NCBI GenBank assembly: GCA_963720735.1
Contig: CAVRGL010000004.1
Coordinates: 18,243 to 82,242, forward strand
Source of the DNA: JBBRHQ01 sp963720735
GTDB lineage: Bacteria; Actinomycetota; Thermoleophilia; Solirubrobacterales; 70-9
Direction of reading: 5' to 3'
Length of the DNA: 64,000 nt
Position numbers and translations under genes: made by a program. Positions 30,905 through 38,264 of the stretch are shown here, one piece after another (position 1 is the stretch's first letter; each line of letters begins with the position of its first letter). The notes beneath the pieces are model-generated. The model searched no databases. It saw nothing but the letters and a program-made list of their open reading frames with translations, and was not told where the DNA came from.

Positions 30905-32587
30905 TCACGCCGCCGCCAGCATCTCGCGGGCGTGACGGCTGGCGGCATCGTCGACGCCGTCGCCCCCGCCCAGCATGCGGGCGATCTCGGCGACCAGGTC
31001 ATCGCCCTCGACGCCCTCCACGCTCGCCCTCGTCTGCTCTGCGGTGATCTGCTTGCTGACGCGGAAATGCCGCGCCGCCAGCGAGGCGACCTGCGGCAGG
31101 TGGGTGATGCAGACGACCTGGCGCCGCTCCGCGAGGGCCCGCAGCCGCTCGCCGACCACCCCTGCCGTCTTGCCGCCGATCCCGGCGTCGATCTCGTCGA
31201 AGACCAGAGTCTCCGCACCCCCCGCTGCACCCAGCCCGCTCAGCGCCAGCATCACCCGCGAGAGCTCCCCGCCGGAGGCGGCATCCCGCAGCGGTGCGGG
31301 ACCGATGCCCGGGTTGGTGGAAACGCGCAGCTCGACCGCCTCGGACCCGGCGGGCCCGTAGCCCTCGGGGTGCGCTTCGAGGACCGCTTCGAGGCTCGCC
31401 CCCGGCATCGCCAGCCGCTCGAGCTCGCCCGCCACCCGCGACTCCAGCGCCCGCGCCGCCTTCGACCGCCCGCGGGTCAGCTCCCGGGCCGCCGCCGCTC
31501 GCCGCTCCTCGGCGGCGGCCAGCTCCCGCTCGAGCTCGGCCGTCCGCTCCTCGGCGCCACCGAGCCGCTCGATCTCCTCACGGCAGCGCTCGGCGTGCTC
31601 GAGGACCGAGGCGATGCTGCCGCCGTGCTTTCGCTCGAGTCGATCGAGCATTCCGAGGTGCTCCTCGACCGCGGCGAGGCGTCCGGGGTCGGACTCGATT
31701 CGATCAAGGTATGAGCGCAGCTCGCTCCCAAGGTCTCCAAGCTCGACCGCGAGCGACTCGATCCGCCGTGAGTGCCGGTCGAGCTCCGCATCGACCCCGG
31801 CGACGGGTTGGGTCGCGCCCTGCGCAGCGGCCAGCAGGCCGACCGCCCCCTCGTCCTGCTCGTCTCCGGCGAGCGCCGCCGCGGCGCTCGCCGCGGCGAG
31901 CCGCAGCCCCTCGGCGTGGCGCAGCCGCTCAAGCTCCGCCGAGAGCGATTCCTGCTCGGCGGCGTCCGGGGCCGCCGACTCGATCTCGGATAACTCGAAG
32001 CGCAGCAGGTCGAGGTCGCGCTCGCGCGCTCCGTCGCGTTCGCGCAGCTCGGCCAGCTCCGCCGCGAGCAGAGAGCATTCGCGGTGCTCGGAGCGGTAGG
32101 CGCGGCGGCGCTCGAGGTGCTCGGGACCCGCAAAGCCGTCGAGGATCTCGAGCTGGGCCGCGGAGATCGTCAGCTTGCGATGCTCATGCTGGCCGAAGAA
32201 GGCGAGCAGGCTGCTGCCGAGCAGCCGCAGGTCCGCAGCCGAGGCCGAGCGCCCGCCGACGAAGGCGCTCGTCCTCCCGGAGGCCGAGACCCTTCGCCCC
32301 AGGACGATCTCCTCGGCGCCCGCCGGGAGGCGCTCGGCGAGCTCCTCAAGCTCCGGCTCGCCGAGCAGCTCACGCGGGAGCTCGAACGAGCCCTCGACCC
32401 AGGCCTCCTCGGCGCCCGGCCGGACGATATTCGCCTTCGGCTTGCCGCCCATCATCAGATCGAGGGCATGCGCGAGGACGGTCTTCCCGGCACCGGTCTC
32501 GCCGGTGATCGCGTTCAGACCCGCGGCGAAGCGGAGCTCGGCGCGCTCGATCAGCAGAAGGTTCTCGATTCGAAGCTCGAGCAGCAT
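30905..32587 (-). CDS. recN: DNA repair ATPase RecN
   Basis: SMC-like protein acting early in double-strand break repair. 560 residues. Walker A is ITGETGAGKTVLAHALDLMM near the N-terminus. A long coiled coil runs roughly 150-360 (ELAELRERDGARERDLDLLR and others). The ABC signature is ASGGELSRVMLALSGL and Walker B is TLVFDEIDAGIGGKTAGVVG, with the switch His in CITHLPQVAS. It starts at ATG 32587. In the ancestral order nadK should precede it; an exporter gene lies between. Confidence 0.95.
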   Translation of the reverse strand: MLLELRIENLLLIERAELRFAAGLNAITGETGAGKTVLAHALDLMMGGKPKANIVRPGAEEAWVEGSFELPRELLGEPELEELAERLPAGAEEIVLGRRVSASGRTSAFVGGRSASAADLRLLGSSLLAFFGQHEHRKLTISAAQLEILDGFAGPEHLERRRAYRSEHRECSLLAAELAELRERDGARERDLDLLRFELSEIESAAPDAAEQESLSAELERLRHAEGLRLAAASAAAALAGDEQDEGAVGLLAAAQGATQPVAGVDAELDRHSRRIESLAVELGDLGSELRSYLDRIESDPGRLAAVEEHLGMLDRLERKHGGSIASVLEHAERCREEIERLGGAEERTAELERELAAAEERRAAAARELTRGRSKAARALESRVAGELERLAMPGASLEAVLEAHPEGYGPAGSEAVELRVSTNPGIGPAPLRDAASGGELSRVMLALSGLGAAGGAETLVFDEIDAGIGGKTAGVVGERLRALAERRQVVCITHLPQVASLAARHFRVSKQITAEQTRASVEGVEGDDLVAEIARMLGGGDGVDDAASRHAREMLAAA

Positions 32588-32633
32588 CCTTCCCTGTCTA
32601 GCAGCGGGCGCGGACCGACAGCGCGCCCAGCGC

Positions 32634-34181
32634 TCAGGCGCGAACCGGGTCGGCGACCGGCTCCGCGGGCTCCGGCTCGCCCGCCTTCTGCTCCTGCGGG
32701 ACGAAGTCGGCGGCTCGGGTCAGGGCAAAGCCGGCCGCGGCGCCGGTGAAGGAGATCACGGCGCCGATCAGCAGGATCTCGTTGAACCCGCTGGTGAAGG
32801 CGATCGTCGAGGCATTGACGACGCTGCTCCGTGCCCCCGGGGGCACGACCGCAGCAGCTGCCTGGGAGCCGCCCGAGGCGACGACCTCGCTGAGCCCCTT
32901 CGGCGCATGCGGCAACACTTCGGACAGCCGGCTGTCCACCCTCGACTGGAAGACGGCGCCGAGCCCGGCGACGCCGGTCGCGATTCCGACCTGGCGGAAC
33001 GTCGTGTTGATCCCGGAGCCCATACCCGACTTTGCCACGGGCACGACTGCGATCGCGGTCGAACCTATCCCGGGGTTGGCAATCCCGATCCCGATCCCGG
33101 CGACGATCAGGCCCGCGAGCAGCTCCGTCCAGCCGGAGCCCGGTCCGACGCCGCGCATCAACAGCAGGCCGACGCCGACCGTGGCCAGGCCGCTACCCAG
33201 GATCACCCGGGCGGGGACCCGCTCTCCCAGGCGGGCGGCGATCGGCGCCACCACGAAGGAGATCACGCTGAGCGGCAGGAAGCGCAGCCCCGCCTGGAGC
33301 GGCTGGTAGGCGAGCACCCCCTGGAGGTAGATCGTCAGGTAGAGGAAGAGCGCGAACATCCCCCCCGAGAGGCAGAAGGCGACCGCCGAGACCCCGTTGA
33401 AGGCGGGCTTTCGGAACAGGGTGAGGTCGAGCATCGGGTGGGCGCTGCGATGCTCGATCGCCACGAACACGCAGAGCAGCACCGCTGCCCCGGCCAGGCA
33501 GCCGACGATCAGCGGGCTGCCCCAGCCCTCGGGGTTGCCGCGGATAAGACCGAAGATCAGCAGGAAGAGCGAGGCCGAGAAGGTCAGCAGTCCCGGGAGG
33601 TCGACCGGCTGGGGGTCCTGGCCGGCGACGTTGGCCAGGCGGCGCTCTACGAGGGCGATCGCGACGATTCCGATCGGGATGTTTACGAAGAAGATCCACT
33701 GCCAGCCGAGGTGCTCGGTGATCAGTCCTCCGACCAGCGGCCCGATCGCGACGGCACCGCCGATCGTTGCCCCCCAGACCCCGAACGCGGTCGCCCGGTC
33801 CGAGCCGTGGAACTCCTGCCCGATCAGCGCCAGCGAGGTCGCGAACATCGCCGCCCCGCCGATTCCCTGGAGGCCGCGAGCCAGGTTCAGCAGGGTCGGG
33901 TCTCCGGCGATCCCGCAGAGAAAGGAGGCGAGCGTGAAGAGGCCGAATCCGAGCGAGAAGACGCGCCGCCGGCCGAGGCGGTCGCCGAGCGATCCGGCCG
34001 TCAGCAGGAAGGCCGCCAGGGTCAGCGAGTAGGCATCGACGACCCATTGCAGGCTGGAGAGGCTCGCGTTCAGGTCGCGCTGGATGTCCGGCAGGGCGAC
34101 GTTGACGACCGTGATGTCGAGCAGCAGCATGAACGTCGCGATCGAGATCAGCAGCAGGGTCCACCACTTGCGTTCCATCAC
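32634..34181 (-). CDS. MFS exporter, DHA2 (EmrB/QacA) family, 14 membrane helices
   Basis: Proton-driven drug or metabolite exporter. 515 residues. Motif D1/A region: LLLDITVVNVALPDIQRDLN, then SLQWVVDAYSLTLAAFLLTA and GSLGDRLGRRRVFSLGFGLF (motif A), and the antiporter motif C-like GPLVGGLITEHLGWQWIFFV. The remaining helices include IYLQGVLAYQPLQAGLRFLP. The C-terminal tail is acidic and proline-rich. No TetR or MarR regulator is adjacent, so the substrate is unknown. It interrupts the conserved nadK-recN neighbourhood, suggesting later insertion. Confidence 0.93.
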   Translation of the reverse strand: MMERKWWTLLLISIATFMLLLDITVVNVALPDIQRDLNASLSSLQWVVDAYSLTLAAFLLTAGSLGDRLGRRRVFSLGFGLFTLASFLCGIAGDPTLLNLARGLQGIGGAAMFATSLALIGQEFHGSDRATAFGVWGATIGGAVAIGPLVGGLITEHLGWQWIFFVNIPIGIVAIALVERRLANVAGQDPQPVDLPGLLTFSASLFLLIFGLIRGNPEGWGSPLIVGCLAGAAVLLCVFVAIEHRSAHPMLDLTLFRKPAFNGVSAVAFCLSGGMFALFLYLTIYLQGVLAYQPLQAGLRFLPLSVISFVVAPIAARLGERVPARVILGSGLATVGVGLLLMRGVGPGSGWTELLAGLIVAGIGIGIANPGIGSTAIAVVPVAKSGMGSGINTTFRQVGIATGVAGLGAVFQSRVDSRLSEVLPHAPKGLSEVVASGGSQAAAAVVPPGARSSVVNASTIAFTSGFNEILLIGAVISFTGAAAGFALTRAADFVPQEQKAGEPEPAEPVADPVRA

Positions 34182-34221
34182 AACCCTTCCTGCCCGCCCA
34201 TGCCGCCGACAAACTTAAGCA

Positions 34222-35097
34222 TCAGACCGCCAGATGCCCGAACTTCTCGCGGATCCGGTGATAGAAGCTCGAGCCTGGGATCTGCGCCAGCCTCGCGGCG
34301 CCGTCGCTGAAGCGCACCTCGGTCTCGGCTCCGGGGGTGAGCTCGGCGACCGGCTCGCCGTCGACGGCGATGTCGACCGGATCGCGACCCGTCCTGTTGC
34401 CGACCCGCAGGACGTCGGAGGGGGCGACGACGAGCGCCCTCGCCGTCAGCGTGTGCGGCGATATGTAGCTGACCACATAGCCCTCCACTCCCCAGGCAAG
34501 GATCGGGCCGCTGTTGGCGAGGTTGTAGCCGGTCGACCCGGCGGGCGTCGCGGCGACCAGCCCGTCGCAGCGGACGTTGCCGACCTCCTCGCCGGCGATC
34601 GCATAGCTGAGCTCGGCGAGCTGCGAATGGGGGCGGCGGCTGAAGGTGACGTCGTTGAGCGCGGTGGCGCCACCCGGGGCGTCCACCTCGAGCCCGGGCA
34701 GCTCGATCGCCTCGAAGGAGCCCGAGAACGCCTGCTCGAGCCCTTGCTCGATCTGGTCGCGCTCGACCGCGGCGAGGAAACCGACAGTGCCGAAGTTGAC
34801 GCCGAAGACAGGCACGCCGCTGCGCGCGTAATGGCGAAGGCCCCAGAGGATCGTGCCGTCGCCCCCGAGGACCAGGCAGAGGTCGGGGCGCTCGGGCAGC
34901 TCGGCGGCCACCGCTATTCCCTCCGCCGCCGCGCCGTGCTTCTCGGCTTCCTCCTCTGTGCCGATCAGCTCGACGCCGGCCTCCCGGGCGGCGCCGACCG
35001 CCACCGTCACCGCCGCCGAGGTGAGCGGTGGGTGCGAGTGGGTGACCAGCGCGACCCTTCGCGGGGGGCCGGCGCTTCCCGGGCCCGCGGCGCTCAC
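34222..35097 (-). CDS. nadK: NAD kinase
   Basis: Phosphorylates NAD to NADP using ATP or polyphosphate; 291 residues. The GGDGT motif is in LVLGGDGTILWGLRHYARSG. GVNFGTVGFLAAVERDQI and LNDVTFSRRP follow, then GLVAATPAGSTGYNLANSGP and SPHTLTARALVV. GTG 35097 overlaps the tlyA stop as GTGA, the reason for choosing this start. A tlyA-nadK pair is typical of actinobacteria. Confidence 0.95.
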   Translation of the reverse strand: MSAAGPGSAGPPRRVALVTHSHPPLTSAAVTVAVGAAREAGVELIGTEEEAEKHGAAAEGIAVAAELPERPDLCLVLGGDGTILWGLRHYARSGVPVFGVNFGTVGFLAAVERDQIEQGLEQAFSGSFEAIELPGLEVDAPGGATALNDVTFSRRPHSQLAELSYAIAGEEVGNVRCDGLVAATPAGSTGYNLANSGPILAWGVEGYVVSYISPHTLTARALVVAPSDVLRVGNRTGRDPVDIAVDGEPVAELTPGAETEVRFSDGAARLAQIPGSSFYHRIREKFGHLAV

Positions 35098-35879
35098 GGC
35101 TCGACCTCTGACAGGGCGGACTCGAGATCGGCGACCGGGGGCAGCGAGCGCCCGCACCAGACGAAGGTCTCGAGATTGCCCTTTGGCCCCGGCAGGCGGG
35201 AGGCGGCGAGCCCGCCGACCCGCAGGCCGAGCCCGTCGATGAAGCTGCAGACGTCGCGAATCGCGTCGCGGCGGTCGGCGGCGCTTCGCACCACGCCCCC
35301 GCGACCGACCCGCTCGCGACCCAGCTCGAACTGCGGCTTGACCATCGCCAGGATCTCGCCGCCCGGCGCCAGGCAGGCGTCGACCGCCGGCAGCACCTTG
35401 GTCAACGAGATGAAGGAGACGTCGATCACGGCGAGGCCCGGAGCGAAGGGCAGATCGGCCGGGCCCAGCCGGCGGGCGTTGCGGCGCTCGATCACGGTCA
35501 CGCGCGGGTTCCGGCGCAGCCCGAGCTCGAGCTGGCCATGGGCGACGTCGAGCGAGATCACCTTCTCGGCGCCGCGCTGCAGGAGGCAATCCGTGAAGCC
35601 CCCGGTCGAGGCGCCGACGTCGAGACACTCGCGGCCTGTGACCTCGATTCCCAGAGCGTCTAGCGCGTTGGCAAGCTTCACTCCGCCGCGGGATACGAAT
35701 CGGGGGCGCTCGGCGACGACCAGCTCGGCGTCTGGCCCGACGAGCTCGCTCGGCTTCAGCGCCACCGGCCCGTCCACGCCGATTCGCACCTCCCCTGCTC
35801 GCACCGCTCCCGCAGCGGCGCTCCGCGACGGGAACAGCCCGCGCTCGGCCAGGGCGGTGTCGATTCTCAGCTTCTTCAC
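35094..35879 (-). CDS. tlyA: TlyA-type rRNA 2'-O-methyltransferase/hemolysin family
   Basis: About 261 residues. The N-terminal S4 RNA-binding domain is RIDTALAERGLFPSRSAAAG. The FtsJ-like Rossmann methyltransferase has CLDVGASTGGFTDCLLQRGA (SAM site), then VISLDVAHGQLELGLR, AVIDVSFISLTKVLPAV and AMVKPQFELGRERVGRGGVV. In mycobacteria the enzyme modifies 16S and 23S rRNA and is needed for capreomycin sensitivity. GTG 35879 is chosen because it begins just before the S4 domain; TTG 35933 would add 18 residues. It leads the tlyA-nadK-(MFS)-recN-steA group. Confidence 0.92.
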   Translation of the reverse strand: MKKLRIDTALAERGLFPSRSAAAGAVRAGEVRIGVDGPVALKPSELVGPDAELVVAERPRFVSRGGVKLANALDALGIEVTGRECLDVGASTGGFTDCLLQRGAEKVISLDVAHGQLELGLRRNPRVTVIERRNARRLGPADLPFAPGLAVIDVSFISLTKVLPAVDACLAPGGEILAMVKPQFELGRERVGRGGVVRSAADRRDAIRDVCSFIDGLGLRVGGLAASRLPGPKGNLETFVWCGRSLPPVADLESALSEVEP

Positions 35880-36000
35880 CGGGGGAACCGTAACGCCACC
35901 GACAATCGCCCCCGGGACATTCGCCCGCTGCAAGAGGTCCGGGATCTGTGACCGCGCTCACACACCAATCGCACATACGTTCGTATTCTCGGTATCAGTC

Positions 36001-36360
36001 ATGAGCACCAGACCCATCCACATCCCGGTCACAGCGCACACGGTGATCGAACTGATCGCCGCCCCTGTGCTGATGGTCGCGCCCTTCGCGCTCGGCTTCG
36101 GCCTGCTGAGCGGCGCGGTCACGTTGATCTTGGGGATGCTGATGATGACCCTGGCCATCTCGGCCGCGAGCGAGAAGCGGACGATCCCGCTGAGCGCCCA
36201 CGTCGGCTTCGACTACGCGATCGCCACGCTGACGATCCTCACCGGCTTCGCCGTCGGGATCCTCACCGGTGAAGCGATCGCAACAGCTTTTCTGGTCGGG
36301 TTCGGCGCCGCCCATATGGCTCTGACCGCCTTGACGCGGTTCAGCGCCCGCGGCGCATGA
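36001..36360 (+). CDS. Small four-helix membrane protein, 119 aa
   Basis: Unrecognised integral membrane protein. Hydrophobic segments: VIELIAAPVLMVAPFALGFG, AVTLILGMLMMTLAISA, FDYAIATLTILTGFAVGILT and ATAFLVGFGAAHMALTALT. Helices 1-2 and 3-4 look like a repeated pair, as in SPW-repeat membrane proteins. No ribosome site is evident before ATG 36001, so the transcript may be leaderless. It is divergent from tlyA and followed by a good rho-independent terminator. Confidence 0.75.
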   Translation: MSTRPIHIPVTAHTVIELIAAPVLMVAPFALGFGLLSGAVTLILGMLMMTLAISAASEKRTIPLSAHVGFDYAIATLTILTGFAVGILTGEAIATAFLVGFGAAHMALTALTRFSARGA

Positions 36361-36430
36361 GAAGGACCCACCTACCTCCCACAGATCCACATATATAGAG
36401 ATGAAATATCTCTCCTCCCTGTAGCACCCA

Positions 36431-36462
36431 GTGACGCCCCGCCTCGGCGGGGCGTCACTTTT
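36431..36462 (+). terminator. Rho-independent terminator
   Basis: GTGACGCCCCGCC, loop TCG, then GCGGGGCGTCAC followed by TTTT. The stem is 12 bp and nearly perfect. It lies 70 bases after the small membrane protein gene and before the next plus-strand gene. Confidence 0.85.
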
Positions 36463-36527
36463 CCCGAGGCAGGACTCGGACGTTTTTCGGTATTGCCAAC
36501 AGGAGGCTGGTCGGCCACCTTCCAACG

Positions 36528-37475
36528 ATGCAGCACGGCGCAGGGAACCGCGTCCGGCGCGCTCTGGCGAGGGTCGGCTGCGTGACATTGTTTGGGGTCG
36601 CCCTTCTGGGCGCGCTGCCGGCGACCAGCTCCGCCGGGAGGGCGCAGCCGCCGGTGGTCCTCGGCAAATGGGAAGCGCCGGGCTTCGGCGTGATCGACGT
36701 GAGGAGCGTCGGCTCCTACTTCAGGGGCACGATCGTCAGCTCCGACCCGGACAGCATCTGTATCCTGCCGCCCGGCCGCGAGGTTTGGAGGATGCTGAAC
36801 AACCCGATCACGGGGCCCCCCAACGTCTGGAGATACGACGGCTCGTTGTACTGGTCATACATCGACCCGTGCCGGCCCGCGGGATTCGGCGCGGCAAGGT
36901 GGACCTTCGCGAACCCGCCCGACAGCGGCCAGTACTGCTCCACTCCCCCAAACGGCGGCGCCCAGTCGTGCGACCAGTTCACACGGGTCGGATCGGGTCC
37001 CAAACCTCTATCCCCCTACTCGATCTCGCCGCAGTCCGTCGCGTGCATGAGCAACCTCGACTACATCAGCGACTACGGCAACCTCTGCAACCAGCTCTAC
37101 TTCACGCCGCGTCCGGGGCAGCTCAGAACCGAGATCATTCTCTGTACCGAGTTCACGACCGGATTCTCGTGGGTCTACGGCAGGCTTCCAGTCTGTCCGG
37201 ACACGGTTGGGCAGACCGGCTTGGAGGCTCGCAGGAACGGCGATTTCAGGAAGCCGCGCAAAAAAGTGAAGGTCCTCAAGGTCGCCAGCAAATCGATGAA
37301 GTTCTCGAAGCCCGGCTACAAGGGCTTCGATTTGAAACCGACCAAGAGAGCCCGCAGGATTCTGCGGAAGTCGGCCAAGCACCACAAGAAGCTGCCTCTG
37401 ACGGTGGTCTCCACCTTCAAGACCTCCTCCGGGAAGACGATCACACGCCGCAAGCACTTCGCGATCAAGCCCTGA
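36528..37475 (+). CDS. Secreted protein with basic beta-rich C-terminal tail
   Basis: Unrecognised exported protein of 315 residues. The signal peptide (RVGCVTLFGVALLGALPATS) ends near ASSAG. The mature part carries several cysteine pairs (SICILPPG, DPCRPAG, YCSTPP, SCDQF) and aromatic strands, suggesting a disulfide-stabilised extracellular domain. The last 70 residues are very basic and strand-like (KFSKPGYKGFDLKPTKRARR, then TVVSTFKTSSGKTITRRK), a tail style seen again in the PHP-domain protein of this window. Function unknown. Confidence 0.75.
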   Translation: MQHGAGNRVRRALARVGCVTLFGVALLGALPATSSAGRAQPPVVLGKWEAPGFGVIDVRSVGSYFRGTIVSSDPDSICILPPGREVWRMLNNPITGPPNVWRYDGSLYWSYIDPCRPAGFGAARWTFANPPDSGQYCSTPPNGGAQSCDQFTRVGSGPKPLSPYSISPQSVACMSNLDYISDYGNLCNQLYFTPRPGQLRTEIILCTEFTTGFSWVYGRLPVCPDTVGQTGLEARRNGDFRKPRKKVKVLKVASKSMKFSKPGYKGFDLKPTKRARRILRKSAKHHKKLPLTVVSTFKTSSGKTITRRKHFAIKP

Positions 37476-37543
37476 GCGCGCAGGCTGCGCTCGATCTTTA
37501 AGGCTCTGGCGCGCCGCCCGTCGATCCCGGATACTGGGAGACG

Positions 37544-37972
37544 ATGTCGAGGGAGAAAGTCGAGTCGCGGGAGAGGGTGGAAGTTGTCAAGTCGTTCTTC
37601 GAACGCTTTGACCCCTGGGACCTCGAGCCGGCGTTCGAGCTGCTCGACGCCGAGATCGAATGGCACACCGCGCCCACCAGTCTCAGCGCGGGCAAGACGC
37701 TCCACGGCAAGGACGCTCTGCGCCGTCACTGGCAGGAACTTCTCAGCACCGAGTCGGACACCGAGAAGGGCAGCGTCACCGTGGAGCGGATCAGCGACCT
37801 CGGCGATGAGATCCTCGTCCTGGAGCGGGAGGTGATCATCGGACGCTCGAGCGGCGCCCGGACCGAGGCGCGGACCGGCGGGATCTACTCCGTTGCGGAT
37901 GGGCGGATCATCCGCGTCCGGGGTTTCATGAGCCACGAGGAGGCCCTGGAGGCCGCCGGTCTGGCGGAGTAG
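37544..37972 (+). CDS. SnoaL/NTF2-like protein, 142 aa
   Basis: Small ligand-binding-fold protein: VEVVKSFFERFDPWDLEPAF opens the fold, DAEIEWHTAPTSL and LHGKDALRRHWQELL follow, and the last strands include GGIYSVADGRIIRVRGFMSH. No catalytic residues can be assigned. It starts at ATG 37544. It is a distant paralogue of the protein at 25674-26090. Stand-alone gene on the plus strand with about 60 bases on either side. Confidence 0.75.
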   Translation: MSREKVESRERVEVVKSFFERFDPWDLEPAFELLDAEIEWHTAPTSLSAGKTLHGKDALRRHWQELLSTESDTEKGSVTVERISDLGDEILVLEREVIIGRSSGARTEARTGGIYSVADGRIIRVRGFMSHEEALEAAGLAE

Positions 37973-38029
37973 GCGGCAGCGGCGAATTTCGCCCATCGTC
38001 GCGGCCGGATCTGGGATACTCGGCCGGCG

Positions 38030-38236
38030 ATGCCCCGCTATCACCTGAAGATCAAGGGAAGGGATCTGCGCGGGGTGAGGAAAGAGGTGCCGATCGCCGT
38101 CAGTGGGCGCAAGAAGTCCGAGGCCACGGTTGAGCTGCGGGCGAAGAGCGGCAAGGCGGCGAAGGACCTGGTCAAGGCCCGCCTCCCCGCCGGCAGCGAC
38201 GTGGAGGTCGGCGACCCCGTGAAGGTCGAGGACTAG
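38030..38236 (+). CDS. Small basic hypothetical protein, 68 aa
   Basis: Unrecognised. The alternating strand pattern (RYHLKIKGRDLRGVRKEVPI, then EATVELRAKSGKAAKDLVKA) and high Lys/Arg content suggest a small beta-rich or nucleic-acid-associated protein. It starts at ATG 38030, ends at TAG 38236, and is convergent with dxs 28 bases away. The composition differs from the typical shadow frames, so I think it is a real gene. Confidence 0.6.
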   Translation: MPRYHLKIKGRDLRGVRKEVPIAVSGRKKSEATVELRAKSGKAAKDLVKARLPAGSDVEVGDPVKVED

Positions 38237-38264
38237 GGAAAGGAATCGACCGGCGGGCGGGCGC

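Noticed and set aside
32175..34310. 711-aa plus-strand open frame
   Set aside because: Complement of the MFS exporter and recN; Asp/Arg/Gln-rich shadow.
35094..35976. Longer nadK frame reaching 35976
   Set aside because: It overlaps tlyA in the wrong phase; GTG 35097 gives GTGA coupling and the correct length.
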